Under the pieces are notes generated by a model. It searched no databases. It worked only from the letters and a program-made list of their open reading frames with translations, and was not told where the DNA came from. From Shewanella woodyi ATCC 51908 (GTDB lineage Bacteria; Pseudomonadota; Gammaproteobacteria; Enterobacterales; Shewanellaceae), in NCBI RefSeq assembly GCF_000019525.1, contig NC_010506.1:1860001-1924000 (forward strand): 64,000 bases of DNA, written 5' to 3'. Shown here piece after piece: positions 15,448 to 23,713 of this stretch. A program made the position numbers and the translations under genes. How positions within the stretch are numbered: the first letter of the stretch is position 1; each line of letters begins with the position of its first letter.

Positions 15448-17685
15448 TTAGTTAGCTATTTTTAGTTCTGCTTTTTCAGTGATTAAATTCATATCAAAAT
15501 CAAACTCATCAACACGAATTGCTCGCTCACGTTTAAGGTTGTAGTCCTGTAGAAGTTTATGCTCTGACAGTTCAATGACTTTAGCTTCTAACGCCGCATC
15601 TAAGGTGATGGAGAATCGAGTTCCCGCCTTGAACTGGCGACTACGTAGGCCTTTTTTCACTTTGGCAAGTAGCGGTAAACAGTCCATTTTTGCAAGATAA
15701 GCTTGCTCGTTTATGTCGTTACCATCCCCAGGGATAGGTTTAATGAGATGGGTTAAGTTACGCTTAAACTCAGTGTTTAGCTGAGCTTGCTCAGCAAGTT
15801 CTCTGACTAGGTCATCATTGACTTTTGGCATTTTAGCCGAGTAGGTGACTGTCAGTAGACGCATCAGTTTACGAGTTGCTGATGAGGGGAAGTTTTCAAG
15901 GAAAGCCAGTAGTGCCTCTTCCGCTTTGCACAGTGACCAACGAGTTGCGTAATGGAAGTAGGGAGCGGCTTGCTCTCTTTGCTCCTTTGGCAGCTTTTGT
16001 TCGTAATAACGAATTGATGCCATGGCTGCATATAGATAACTCATTACGTCACCTAGGCGAGCCGAGAGCATCTCGGCTTGTTTGAGCTTACCGCCCAAGA
16101 CTAAAAGTGAGAAGTCAGCATACACCGCAAGTTTTGAGGCAAGTTTATTGACCGACTTCTCGTATGGGATCACCTCTGGCAGAGTCGAGGTTGCTTGAGC
16201 CGTAAAAGGTAGCAGACCTAATCGGAATGCACGCAGTGAGTTATTAACGCTATAGCCGACAGTTTTCGCAAAGATGCTGTTAAACACTTTATCTGCATTA
16301 GTGTCATCGCTGTGGATCGCTTCAACCATGCTTTGTAGATATGGATGACAGCGCATTACGCCTTGGCCAAAGATCATCAGGTTACGGGTAAGTATGTTGG
16401 CGCCCTCTACCGTTATTGCGATAGGTTGTGCCACATAGCCTGATGCGAGTGTGTTTTGTGGTCCGCGTTGAATCGCTTTACCAGCTTGAATGTCCATAGC
16501 TGAGTTTAGAATGTCACGGCCAAGCTCTGTCATATGGTATTTCGCGATAGCGGTGACAACAGAAGGTTTAAGGCCAATACCCAGTCCTTCGGTTGTGAGT
16601 ACTCGCATTGATTCTTGCAGATAGGTTTTACCTGCAATGTCGGCGAGTTTTTCCTGAATACCTTCAAATTTGCCGATGGACAAACCAAACTGCTCACGAA
16701 CCGCGGCGTATTCAGCTGAAGATTTGAATGAGCATTGGCTGACAGAAGCACCTAAAGCTGGCAGTGAGATCCCGCGTCCTGCGCCAAGACAAGCCACCAA
16801 CATGGCCCAACCACGGCCAATATTTTTCTGTCCACCTATGATGAACTCCATAGGGATAAAGACATCTTCTCCTCGGGTTGTACCGTTATAGAAGTTAACG
16901 CCCATGGGATCGTGACGATTACCCAACTGAACACCTGGATGAGCTTTAGGAATAAGGGCGCAGGTGATCCCCAGATCTTCATCTCCCCCTAGTAGGCCTT
17001 TAGGATCTTGAACTTTAAATGCCAGTCCAAGTACTGAGGCGATAGGCGCCAAGGTGATATAGCGTTTATCCCAAGTGACAGACAGACCAAGCACTTGGTT
17101 TCCTTCATATTCACCAAAGGTGACGGTACCGATATCGGGGATCCCACCAGCATCAGAGCCCGCTTCAGGGCTAGTTAAAGCAAAGCAGGGGATCTCTAAA
17201 CCATTGGCTAAGCGAGGCAACCAGAAATCTCGCTGCTCATCGGTGCCGTAATGCATTAAGAGTTCACCTGGACCTAGTGAGTTTGGCACCATGACGGTGA
17301 CGGCTACAGCTGAACTTTTAGCGGCTATTGTTGCCACAATTGTTGAGTTGGCATAGGGGCTAAACTCTAGTCCGCCATAAGCTTTGGGGATGATGAGTGA
17401 GAAGAATTTGTTCGTTTTGAGAAATGTCAGTACATCATCAGGGATGTGCTTAGCACCTTGAATGGCAAAGTTATCGACCATCTCCAACAGTGTTGCCACT
17501 GGACCATCAAGAAACGCTTGTTCATCAACAGAGAGCTTTGCTACAGGAATATTTTTTAAGGCATTAAAGTCAGGAACGCCTTGGTAAATCGAACCTTCCA
17601 GCCATACATCGCCGGCGTCGAGTGCTTCTTGTTCAGTGGTAGAAATTGTAGGCAATACTTTTTTTAATCTTGTTCTTATGCTCAT
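15448..17685 (-). CDS. fadE: FadE-type acyl-CoA dehydrogenase
   Basis: A 745-aa FAD-dependent enzyme for the first step of fatty-acid beta-oxidation. Seen: the acyl-CoA dehydrogenase core with PEAGSDAGGIPDIG, the FAD-domain block GAGRGISLPALG, and EGANILTRNLMIFGQGVMRCHP. A C-terminal extension of about 250 residues (DUF1974-like) distinguishes the long FadE group. E. coli FadE is somewhat longer (about 814 aa), with an N-terminal membrane part missing here. It is monocistronic. The promoter carries a PsrA-like palindrome and repeats, consistent with induction by fatty acids. Confidence 0.88.
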   Translation of the reverse strand: MSIRTRLKKVLPTISTTEQEALDAGDVWLEGSIYQGVPDFNALKNIPVAKLSVDEQAFLDGPVATLLEMVDNFAIQGAKHIPDDVLTFLKTNKFFSLIIPKAYGGLEFSPYANSTIVATIAAKSSAVAVTVMVPNSLGPGELLMHYGTDEQRDFWLPRLANGLEIPCFALTSPEAGSDAGGIPDIGTVTFGEYEGNQVLGLSVTWDKRYITLAPIASVLGLAFKVQDPKGLLGGDEDLGITCALIPKAHPGVQLGNRHDPMGVNFYNGTTRGEDVFIPMEFIIGGQKNIGRGWAMLVACLGAGRGISLPALGASVSQCSFKSSAEYAAVREQFGLSIGKFEGIQEKLADIAGKTYLQESMRVLTTEGLGIGLKPSVVTAIAKYHMTELGRDILNSAMDIQAGKAIQRGPQNTLASGYVAQPIAITVEGANILTRNLMIFGQGVMRCHPYLQSMVEAIHSDDTNADKVFNSIFAKTVGYSVNNSLRAFRLGLLPFTAQATSTLPEVIPYEKSVNKLASKLAVYADFSLLVLGGKLKQAEMLSARLGDVMSYLYAAMASIRYYEQKLPKEQREQAAPYFHYATRWSLCKAEEALLAFLENFPSSATRKLMRLLTVTYSAKMPKVNDDLVRELAEQAQLNTEFKRNLTHLIKPIPGDGNDINEQAYLAKMDCLPLLAKVKKGLRSRQFKAGTRFSITLDAALEAKVIELSEHKLLQDYNLKRERAIRVDEFDFDMNLITEKAELKIAN

Positions 17686-17764
17686 TGTCTTCGCTCATCC
17701 GATCAAAAATATAACCAGATTACGCCACAATTTAACCAATAGATCAATTGCTCCAAACAAGTAA

Positions 17765-17782
17765 TTTAAACAATTGTTTGAA
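17765..17782. promoter_or_regulatory. PsrA-like operator upstream of fadE
   Basis: TTTAAACAATTGTTTGAA is an 18-bp palindrome with one mismatch, 80 bp upstream of the fadE start. It resembles the TTCAAAC...GTTTGAA sites of PsrA, the fatty-acid regulator of Shewanella and Pseudomonas. Confidence 0.6.
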
Positions 17783-17806
17783 TTAGTGTTTGAATTAGTG
17801 TTTGAA
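17776..17806. repeat. Three direct repeats of GTTTGAATTAGT
   Basis: The right half of the palindrome is repeated with a 12-bp period (GTTTGAATTAGT, GTTTGAATTAGT, GTTTGAAG). One period is a little over one DNA turn, which would allow additional half-site binding by the same regulator. Confidence 0.65.
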
Positions 17807-17981
17807 GATAGAAGATATTTACCGCTTATTCATTGGCTTACACCTGTACGCTCATCGTTAAGTTTTTTTTTACTTCGTTGCTTCTTATTAAGCTGCTTTC
17901 GATTAAAAGAGGGCTAAGCATTTTGATTCGATTGTAAATTCAGTCGATATTGAGGGAGAAAATGTTAGGCTTACTAGTTGT

Positions 17982-18000
17982 GTAAATGATAATTATTTGT
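17982..18000. promoter_or_regulatory. Candidate Fur box
   Basis: The sequence GTAAATGATAATTATTTGT matches 13 of 19 bases of the Fur consensus GATAATGATAATCATTATC. It sits directly before the first gene of an iron-type membrane operon. Confidence 0.6.
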
Positions 18001-18008
18001 ATATAGAA

Positions 18009-18344
18009 ATGAATATTGTAATTGGAACTGCTGTGGTTGTGCTCTGGTTGGGTTGCTTAGCTTTGCTACTGTGCAGTAAGCATCAGCGATTATTAAAAAA
18101 GCCTTTGAGCAAAGAGGCGTCGACTTTGGGGTTTGTTACCTCTTTTATGTTGAGCATCTGGTTACTGATGGCTGAATATAATTTAGTGGCCGCCAGCTTG
18201 ATGGTGTTGGTGTTCACCCTTGCTATCTGGCTCAGTCAGGTGTTGTTACTAGGTCATGTGAAGTTAAAGCTTGCTCCCTTTAGTTGCGTTAACTTGGCCT
18301 TTTGGTTAGCCGTCGCTCAGCTGGGGGGGCAGCATGTGGTCTAA
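18009..18344 (+). CDS. DUF3325-like small membrane protein
   Basis: A hydrophobic protein of 111 aa with about four membrane helices. ATG 18009 is used; a TTG at 17997 is also in frame but overlaps the Fur box. The sequence is consistent with the DUF3325 group that accompanies PepSY-domain reductase-like proteins in siderophore or iron-uptake operons. The next gene starts inside its last codons (11-bp overlap). The function is unknown; a role in iron acquisition is inferred from context. Confidence 0.65.
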   Translation: MNIVIGTAVVVLWLGCLALLLCSKHQRLLKKPLSKEASTLGFVTSFMLSIWLLMAEYNLVAASLMVLVFTLAIWLSQVLLLGHVKLKLAPFSCVNLAFWLAVAQLGGQHVV

Positions 18345-18585
18345 AACCTTTGCCGCACTATTTGGTGGTTGTCTTATCTCTATCTCCTTGATGCTAAATC
18401 TCAACTACCTATTACCGCTTGCAGTCGATATTCGGTTGTTTGTGGGGTTACTGATCTCATTTCCACTCTGGGTTGGAGCCATGATTTGGTGTTATGGCAG
18501 TGATTCAGCTTGGCATGCTTGGGGTCGTTGTGGTGGTTTACTGCTTGTCTCCATTAGTATTAATACTCTGTTTTTTCTCAGATAA
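18334..18585 (+). CDS. DUF3649-like small membrane protein
   Basis: An 83-aa protein with two to three hydrophobic helices (LFGGCLISISLML, LFVGLLISFPLWVGAMIW, GLLLVSISINTLFF). It overlaps the preceding gene by 11 bp, and the PepSY gene follows after 40 bp. Size, helix pattern and neighbours fit the DUF3649 family of iron-uptake operons. No catalytic residue stands out. Confidence 0.65.
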   Translation: MWSKTFAALFGGCLISISLMLNLNYLLPLAVDIRLFVGLLISFPLWVGAMIWCYGSDSAWHAWGRCGGLLLVSISINTLFFLR

Positions 18586-18625
18586 GAGCTTGTAGACGAT
18601 AGGTTTCTTACTTTAGAACATAATT

Positions 18626-20203
18626 ATGAATAAACAATTTTTAAAACGAATTACCGAAGCGCACAGTTGGTTGGGATTAATTATCTCTGGTTTGCTGTTT
18701 ATTGTTTTTTTTACGGGCTCGATAAGCTTGTTTCGTAATGAGATAGCGTTTTGGTCAATATTGCCACACCATGCTCCCGCACAAGGCGAGCCTCTTCCTC
18801 CTAGTGAGATTATACAGCTTGCGATAAAAGATTATCCTTTCAATGCAAAAGAGCATTTAACCTTGGTTTCTCCCACCTTAGCGTTTCCTTTTTATAGCGT
18901 TTACGTGGATATTGTGTTGCCGGAAGGTGCAACATCTGATATTGATTATGTGTCACTACTGATAGACCCAGTATCTGGGAAGACAGTGGCGAAAATTGAT
19001 GATTTTTATCTGGCAGAATTTCTCTATCACCTGCACTACAATCTCAATATCCCCTATGGTAGTTATATTATTGGTTTTGTAACTCTGTTTTTCTGCTTCG
19101 CTTTGGTCTCAGGTATCTTTATTCATGCACGTAAGCTTTTCAGGCAGTTTTTTCTCTACCGAACTGGAGAGGGAAAGCACGATCAGTTACTGACGATGCA
19201 CAACCTGATAGGTGTTATGACTCTGCCTTTTACCTTGATGTATGCGATCACTGGTCTCATTTTTAACTTAGTGATTATCTATCAAGTCGCCTTTGCCCTA
19301 GTGTTGTATAAGGGAGATCAGGAGGCATTATTAACGGATGCGGGCTACACACAACCTAAGCCTGAATGGCAGGGAGAACCGCTCGATAGTCAAGATGAGA
19401 TAGATAAATTACTTGCACAGCATGTTCAGGACTTTGGTCAAGATGCCGCAGCCATTCGCCTCTACAACTATGGTGATAAGAGTGCTCTTATTCAGATCTA
19501 TGGCAATGTTTCTGGTGAGTTTGTAGGCCCGGTTGAACAGGTTATCGCGCTGGATAATGGTGAGATGATTTTTTCCAAAACTCCGACCTCTCCCAATATG
19601 GTAACGATAGGGCAAACGGTGCTTGCGACACTGCATTTTGGGGATTATGCCGGTATTGATTTAAAGCTTATCTACTTTCTATTAGGTATGGGAGTATGTG
19701 TGCTGATCGTGAGTGGTAACCTGCTTTGGGTTGAGAAACGTATGCAGCAGCGACACTTTTCAGTCAAGCAGACCTCAGCGGTAAACAGCATGACTTTAGG
19801 CACAACCATGGGAGTGATTTTAGCCACTGCTGTGGCGTTTTTATTTGAGCGCCTATTGCCTATCGACTTGCTTGGTCGTGAGAATGTGATGATAGCTAGC
19901 TTTGTTATTACATTGGGACTCTACATGGCGCTAGCGTGGTTTATCTTAGATAAAAGTAGGCTGTTGTTTATCTCTTTGGTGAGCACAGGTGCAGCACTTT
20001 TACTGGTACTGTTTAGCGATTTTGTTCTCTTTCATCATCAGATTGTTAACCTGCTTAGTTTAGACATATTTAGTGTGGTTGGTGTGCAAATAGGCTTAGC
20101 TTGTACTGCTATCTTGTCTATCACAGTGGCCTTTTCACTGTTTAACAAGAAAGCACCACCGCCGATTCTTGCCGAAGCGAATAGTGAACCTGAGTTGGCT
20201 TAA
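18626..20203 (+). CDS. PepSY-associated transmembrane protein
   Basis: A 525-aa inner-membrane protein. The N-terminal EAHSWLGLIISGLLFIVFFTGSIS (given here as EAHSWLGLI and SGLLFIVFFTGSIS) is the hallmark of the PepSY_TM family. A large periplasmic loop follows, then HLHYNL and further helices including TMHNLIGVMTLPFTLMYAITG (residues about 189-209). Several histidines in or near helices could bind heme, as proposed for related ferric-siderophore reductases. It is third in a Fur-box-preceded operon, so a role in ferric-siderophore reduction at the inner membrane is likely (inference). No TonB receptor gene is adjacent. Confidence 0.82.
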   Translation: MNKQFLKRITEAHSWLGLIISGLLFIVFFTGSISLFRNEIAFWSILPHHAPAQGEPLPPSEIIQLAIKDYPFNAKEHLTLVSPTLAFPFYSVYVDIVLPEGATSDIDYVSLLIDPVSGKTVAKIDDFYLAEFLYHLHYNLNIPYGSYIIGFVTLFFCFALVSGIFIHARKLFRQFFLYRTGEGKHDQLLTMHNLIGVMTLPFTLMYAITGLIFNLVIIYQVAFALVLYKGDQEALLTDAGYTQPKPEWQGEPLDSQDEIDKLLAQHVQDFGQDAAAIRLYNYGDKSALIQIYGNVSGEFVGPVEQVIALDNGEMIFSKTPTSPNMVTIGQTVLATLHFGDYAGIDLKLIYFLLGMGVCVLIVSGNLLWVEKRMQQRHFSVKQTSAVNSMTLGTTMGVILATAVAFLFERLLPIDLLGRENVMIASFVITLGLYMALAWFILDKSRLLFISLVSTGAALLLVLFSDFVLFHHQIVNLLSLDIFSVVGVQIGLACTAILSITVAFSLFNKKAPPPILAEANSEPELA

Positions 20204-20234
20204 AACAGACTATATGCTAGTAACAAATCAGTAA

Positions 20235-20259
20235 AAAGCGCGGATTAAATCCGCGCTTT
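20235..20259. terminator. Bidirectional terminator
   Basis: AAAGCGCGGAT-TAA-ATCCGCGCTTT forms an 11-bp stem between the convergent PepSY and lipoprotein genes. Confidence 0.8.
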
Positions 20260-20271
20260 CGTTCACTTGGG

Positions 20272-20826
20272 CTAATTTACCGTAAGTTGTTGCTGCTCGA
20301 GTTCAGCGTCATATTGCCAGAGTTGGTAACTGGGTGCACTGCCATCGTAAAACCAAAGTACGGCAAGCATTTGACCATTGTGGTTTGCTACTTTGATGTC
20401 TGCATCGAGTTGACCGTCGATTAGCGAGCCACGGTAACGGCAAGATTCAAAGTTCACCTCATAGCTCATGTTGCTGCCGCTATAGTCATCGCAAAGTGAA
20501 AAATAGGCTCGTTTACTCGAGTTAATATCGATGGAGATCATCAGTTGAAATACCGCTTGCATGGCATTATCGGCTGCAACAACTAAGTCGTCTAAAGACG
20601 TAGGCTCAGGGGCTGGATCAGGATCTGGATCCGGCGTTGGCGTTGTAGTTGGGGGAGTGGTTGAAGGTGGTGTAACAGTCCCCGTTGTCGCAGCAGGAGC
20701 AGAGCTTTCATCTCCTCCGCCACCTCCACATGCTGTTATGCTTGCAAATAGCAGGACGAGTAAGCATGTTTTGCCAGTCTCAATGCAAGATATTAATGCT
20801 TTGATAAGATCATTGAATGTTGTCAT
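20272..20826 (-). CDS. Lipoprotein with proline/threonine-rich linker
   Basis: A 184-aa protein with a lipobox (SITAC, Cys about residue 33) followed by GGGGGDESS. A Pro/Thr/Asp linker (TPPTTTPTPDPDPDPAPEP) comes next, then a globular domain with three cysteines (SLCDDY, ESCRYR). The N-terminus before the hydrophobic core is longer than usual. It starts 22 bp after the LruC gene and is probably co-transcribed. The family is not recognised; the linker suggests that the C-terminal domain is displayed away from the membrane. Confidence 0.75.
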   Translation of the reverse strand: MTTFNDLIKALISCIETGKTCLLVLLFASITACGGGGGDESSAPAATTGTVTPPSTTPPTTTPTPDPDPDPAPEPTSLDDLVVAADNAMQAVFQLMISIDINSSKRAYFSLCDDYSGSNMSYEVNFESCRYRGSLIDGQLDADIKVANHNGQMLAVLWFYDGSAPSYQLWQYDAELEQQQLTVN

Positions 20827-20848
20827 TTCTATCTCCTTACCTTCAGGA

Positions 20849-22993
20849 TTAATCTTGGAAGATCAATTGTGAATTGGCATTTTGGTACCAATTTTTATTG
20901 GTATCGCCTGTACTATCTGCCGCAAAATCGAGAAACTCTGGGTAGGTAACATCTAGCCTTTGCCTCTCTGCTGGGTGTTGCCAAGTTTCAGGGATCTCTA
21001 ATGCCCAGCTCATCCCATTTTCATTAAGGAAGTACTGCCCAGAAGCTGGATCTGATCTGTCTTCTCTTGCACCAAAGTAGGCGGTGGAAAACTTATCGGT
21101 CGGCGCTTTATTTTTCAGGTGAATTTCAAGTTTACGTCCGGGCAGTTCACCAACCACATTCTTGGCTGCTAAGCCATGATCGGTACCTGGAGTTGCAAAG
21201 ATGAATGGGTCGTAGGGGAACTCCGGCATATCCTCAACTGCCACAGCATTTTCAAAAGGCACTCGCATCTTCCATGTAGTGCGGTAGGTTGTCCCACAGC
21301 CAGCCTCAGTTCTCAGGTAGTTACAACCTGTCGCTAAGCTAATATGATCCCAGAGATCTTGGGTGAAGATGAGCACGGCATTAGTCTGCCCTGATTCAAG
21401 TGGCGACGTGCTTTGAGCGACCTCATCGATACTCCACTCGATTGCATTCTCTTTTATATTGCCCATGGCGATATCATGAAGTTGAATGGCAAAGCCGTTA
21501 TGATAGGCTGCCCCCATTGCGGCTAACTTAGCCTCAAACTCCACCCTGATCACTTGGCCACTCTTGATATACTCAATCAGTCTGAGGTTAAAGATGACAT
21601 CGTTCATGTCATAATCTTCCTGATCTGGGTAGAGATCTTCATAAGCGACAGAGGTGTATCCTGAAGATGAGGGATAGTAATTTATGGTGACTTGAGCTTC
21701 GGTGACGGTAACTGGATAATCTTCAACCTCACCATCCCCCACGCCGCCTGTTGGACCAATATCTGCTAAGCTGCTATAGCGAAATCTAGCCCATGTTTGT
21801 CCCGCTTTACCCCAAGTTGGTACATCTAAATTTACGGTGTTACTGCCTGGGGAAAGTGCCTGGCCGCTGATAGCTCGCTCGTCATCATCGAACACACCAT
21901 TACCATTCCAGTCGAACCAAGCATTGAGATAACCGCCAGAACCAGTAGCTGTTACTAGAATGACGGCTGACTCACCTAGCTCAAAGCCGGTAGGAAAGCT
22001 CACACCATCTTCATCATCGTTGCCATCACTGCTGTCGTCGGATAAGGGGGTAGGGTATCCACTGGACTCATTATCGACACCGGAGCCAAGATAAAAGTCA
22101 TCGATAATTGAGTGTCGTGCACCGTTTGAGGACATCAAGGTTTTATAGCTGTCAGGGGCGTCACCAAAATCGACACTATCACCTACAGGTATATCAGCAA
22201 GGGCGCAGCGTGCGCCGTCGTTACTTGAAGAAGAGGGACCATAAGCGAAAAGCTCTCCGCTAGGCTCTGCACCACTCATGTCGACACGATAGATTTTACC
22301 GTCGCTATTGTTACTGATATAGAGTGTGCCGTTAAGATCAAAAAACTGCGCCCCAAAGGTGAAGTTTGAACCAGAGGAGACCAGAACTGTGCCTAGGTTA
22401 GTTGAGGCTGCGGTGACTGGATCAATCTGCAGTAAATTACCATTGGAACCATTACTGACAGCATAGATATAACCATCGGTTGGATGGAACGCAAAGTCGG
22501 TAATATTGTAACTCGCATTGGCTTTACTGCCACTGACTAAGGTCATGGTGTAATTATTGGGATCATCTAGAGGAATGGTAAATAAGCCTTTGTTTTTCTT
22601 ATACCCATACCAAACATTCTCATCAATGGCGATATCACCGACAAAGAAGTTTCCTGCTGCAGCTGCATCAGCATCTTTCGTGACGGATAGTGGATTAATT
22701 TGGTAGTCACTACCTGTTTTTCCTAGTGTGGCACTTTGATAATCCCAACCATAGATATAGTTATCATGGTAGTTAAATCCAACACCATTATAGGATTTCG
22801 TGGTTCCCATATCGGCAGAGGATTCTACATAGCTACCTGTTGATAGTTCTACTGAATATGCTTTGGGGGCTGATGAAGGAGTTTGTATGATAAAGGCTTG
22901 AGTGGGACACTCCTCAAACTCCGTAGCCCAACTGTTGCCTTGGTAAAGTAAGATTCCACTCGTGATCAATATCAGATTTTTTATATTTCTCAT
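20849..22993 (-). CDS. LruC/GEVED-domain secreted protein
   Basis: A 714-aa exported protein (signal peptide to about residue 24). The N-terminal third resembles a beta-propeller (repeated YGWDY, GDIAIDEN, TDFAFHPTDGYIYAVSNG, TLYISNNSDGKIYRVD). Next is a GEVED domain (about 265-435) with DFGDAPDSY, FDWNGNGVFDDDE and the eponymous GEVEDYPVTV. The C-terminal part is an LruC domain with YEDLYPDQEDYDMNDVIFNLR. Many aspartates suggest calcium binding. The LruC name comes from Leptospira surface proteins. A lipoprotein gene follows. An extracellular or surface role is likely; no enzymatic motif is seen. Confidence 0.88.
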   Translation of the reverse strand: MRNIKNLILITSGILLYQGNSWATEFEECPTQAFIIQTPSSAPKAYSVELSTGSYVESSADMGTTKSYNGVGFNYHDNYIYGWDYQSATLGKTGSDYQINPLSVTKDADAAAAGNFFVGDIAIDENVWYGYKKNKGLFTIPLDDPNNYTMTLVSGSKANASYNITDFAFHPTDGYIYAVSNGSNGNLLQIDPVTAASTNLGTVLVSSGSNFTFGAQFFDLNGTLYISNNSDGKIYRVDMSGAEPSGELFAYGPSSSSNDGARCALADIPVGDSVDFGDAPDSYKTLMSSNGARHSIIDDFYLGSGVDNESSGYPTPLSDDSSDGNDDEDGVSFPTGFELGESAVILVTATGSGGYLNAWFDWNGNGVFDDDERAISGQALSPGSNTVNLDVPTWGKAGQTWARFRYSSLADIGPTGGVGDGEVEDYPVTVTEAQVTINYYPSSSGYTSVAYEDLYPDQEDYDMNDVIFNLRLIEYIKSGQVIRVEFEAKLAAMGAAYHNGFAIQLHDIAMGNIKENAIEWSIDEVAQSTSPLESGQTNAVLIFTQDLWDHISLATGCNYLRTEAGCGTTYRTTWKMRVPFENAVAVEDMPEFPYDPFIFATPGTDHGLAAKNVVGELPGRKLEIHLKNKAPTDKFSTAYFGAREDRSDPASGQYFLNENGMSWALEIPETWQHPAERQRLDVTYPEFLDFAADSTGDTNKNWYQNANSQLIFQD

Positions 22994-23153
22994 TGGGCTT
23001 CCTTAATCCATTAACCTAAGTGACTAATGGATAGCAGGGTTTGTGCCAATAATTTTTTACTTTAAATACATGTGGTTATATTTTTTGTTGTTTTTGGTTA
23101 TGCGGGCATTCGCATACTGCAAGCCAAGTTGCAGATTGACATCAATGCATCTG

Positions 23154-23648
23154 CTATAGGTGTTTTTCATGTCTGTTTATTAAGTTAATCCGTATTTTTG
23201 GGCATGTGAGTTCAAGACTGCTGTTTTCAAGCTGACTTTTTGTTAAAGGAGTGAGCAAGATGGGGGATATCTCGACTGTGTATTCTCCGTTATTCAATCT
23301 AAAAGCTTGAGCTAGTTCTAGCTCAACCTGAACGTTCTCTCCTGCTTTGAGAATTAAGTAGTCCTCTTTGTTAGGTTCTCCTCTTTTCATCAATGCACCT
23401 TCATAGGGAATTTGAACTCCTTTATGCGTGATGTGTATAAACTCACTGAACCAAGCGTCGAATGGTGTTTTCCATTGGAGAAACTTCCAAGGTTGCTCGC
23501 TTGGATTATGGAGGGTAAAGAGGAGCTTTGCCTCATTACCATGCTGTGAGAGCTTGCATTGAGGGAACATGATCGCTCCTGCTTTGGCTGGTAGTGGTGA
23601 CAGGTAGAGAGATGAAGCCGCCAGCATTAAAATGATCACTTTTTTCAT
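23154..23648 (-). CDS. Stand-alone M35 propeptide-like protein (putative protease inhibitor/chaperone)
   Basis: ATG 23648 gives a 164-aa exported protein (signal ends PLPAKA). Its core aligns with the propeptide of the upstream metalloprotease: KFLQWKTPFDAWF with KVLKWYTAADGVE, KRGEPNKEDYLILKAGENV with KRQAPTKNDYIKLKSGESI, and GEYTVEIS with AEYEISYD. In Aeromonas the M35-type protease AspA has a neighbouring dedicated inhibitor/chaperone, AspI. By position and homology this gene could play that part (inference). It has two cysteines (QCKL, LTCP) absent from the propeptide. A terminator hairpin separates it from the protease gene, so it is probably expressed at a lower level. Confidence 0.75.
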   Translation of the reverse strand: MKKVIILMLAASSLYLSPLPAKAGAIMFPQCKLSQHGNEAKLLFTLHNPSEQPWKFLQWKTPFDAWFSEFIHITHKGVQIPYEGALMKRGEPNKEDYLILKAGENVQVELELAQAFRLNNGEYTVEISPILLTPLTKSQLENSSLELTCPKIRINLINRHEKHL

Positions 23649-23664
23649 ATTAGGCTCTGCGGTT

Positions 23665-23688
23665 AAAAAAGGGCAGAAAGCTCTGCCC
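23665..23688 (-). terminator. Intrinsic terminator between the M35 protease and its inhibitor-like gene
   Basis: On the minus strand GGGCAGA-GCTT-TCTGCCC is followed by six T. It sits upstream of the 23648 start codon, so it would attenuate transcription into the downstream gene. Confidence 0.75.
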
Positions 23689-23713
23689 AAAGACAAGTAA
23701 ACTTGAGTGTAAC

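Noticed and set aside
17961..17984. Seven-codon leader peptide (MLGLLVV) before the Fur box
   Set aside because: It has a possible GGGAG site, but no attenuator hairpin or regulatory codon run; probably chance.
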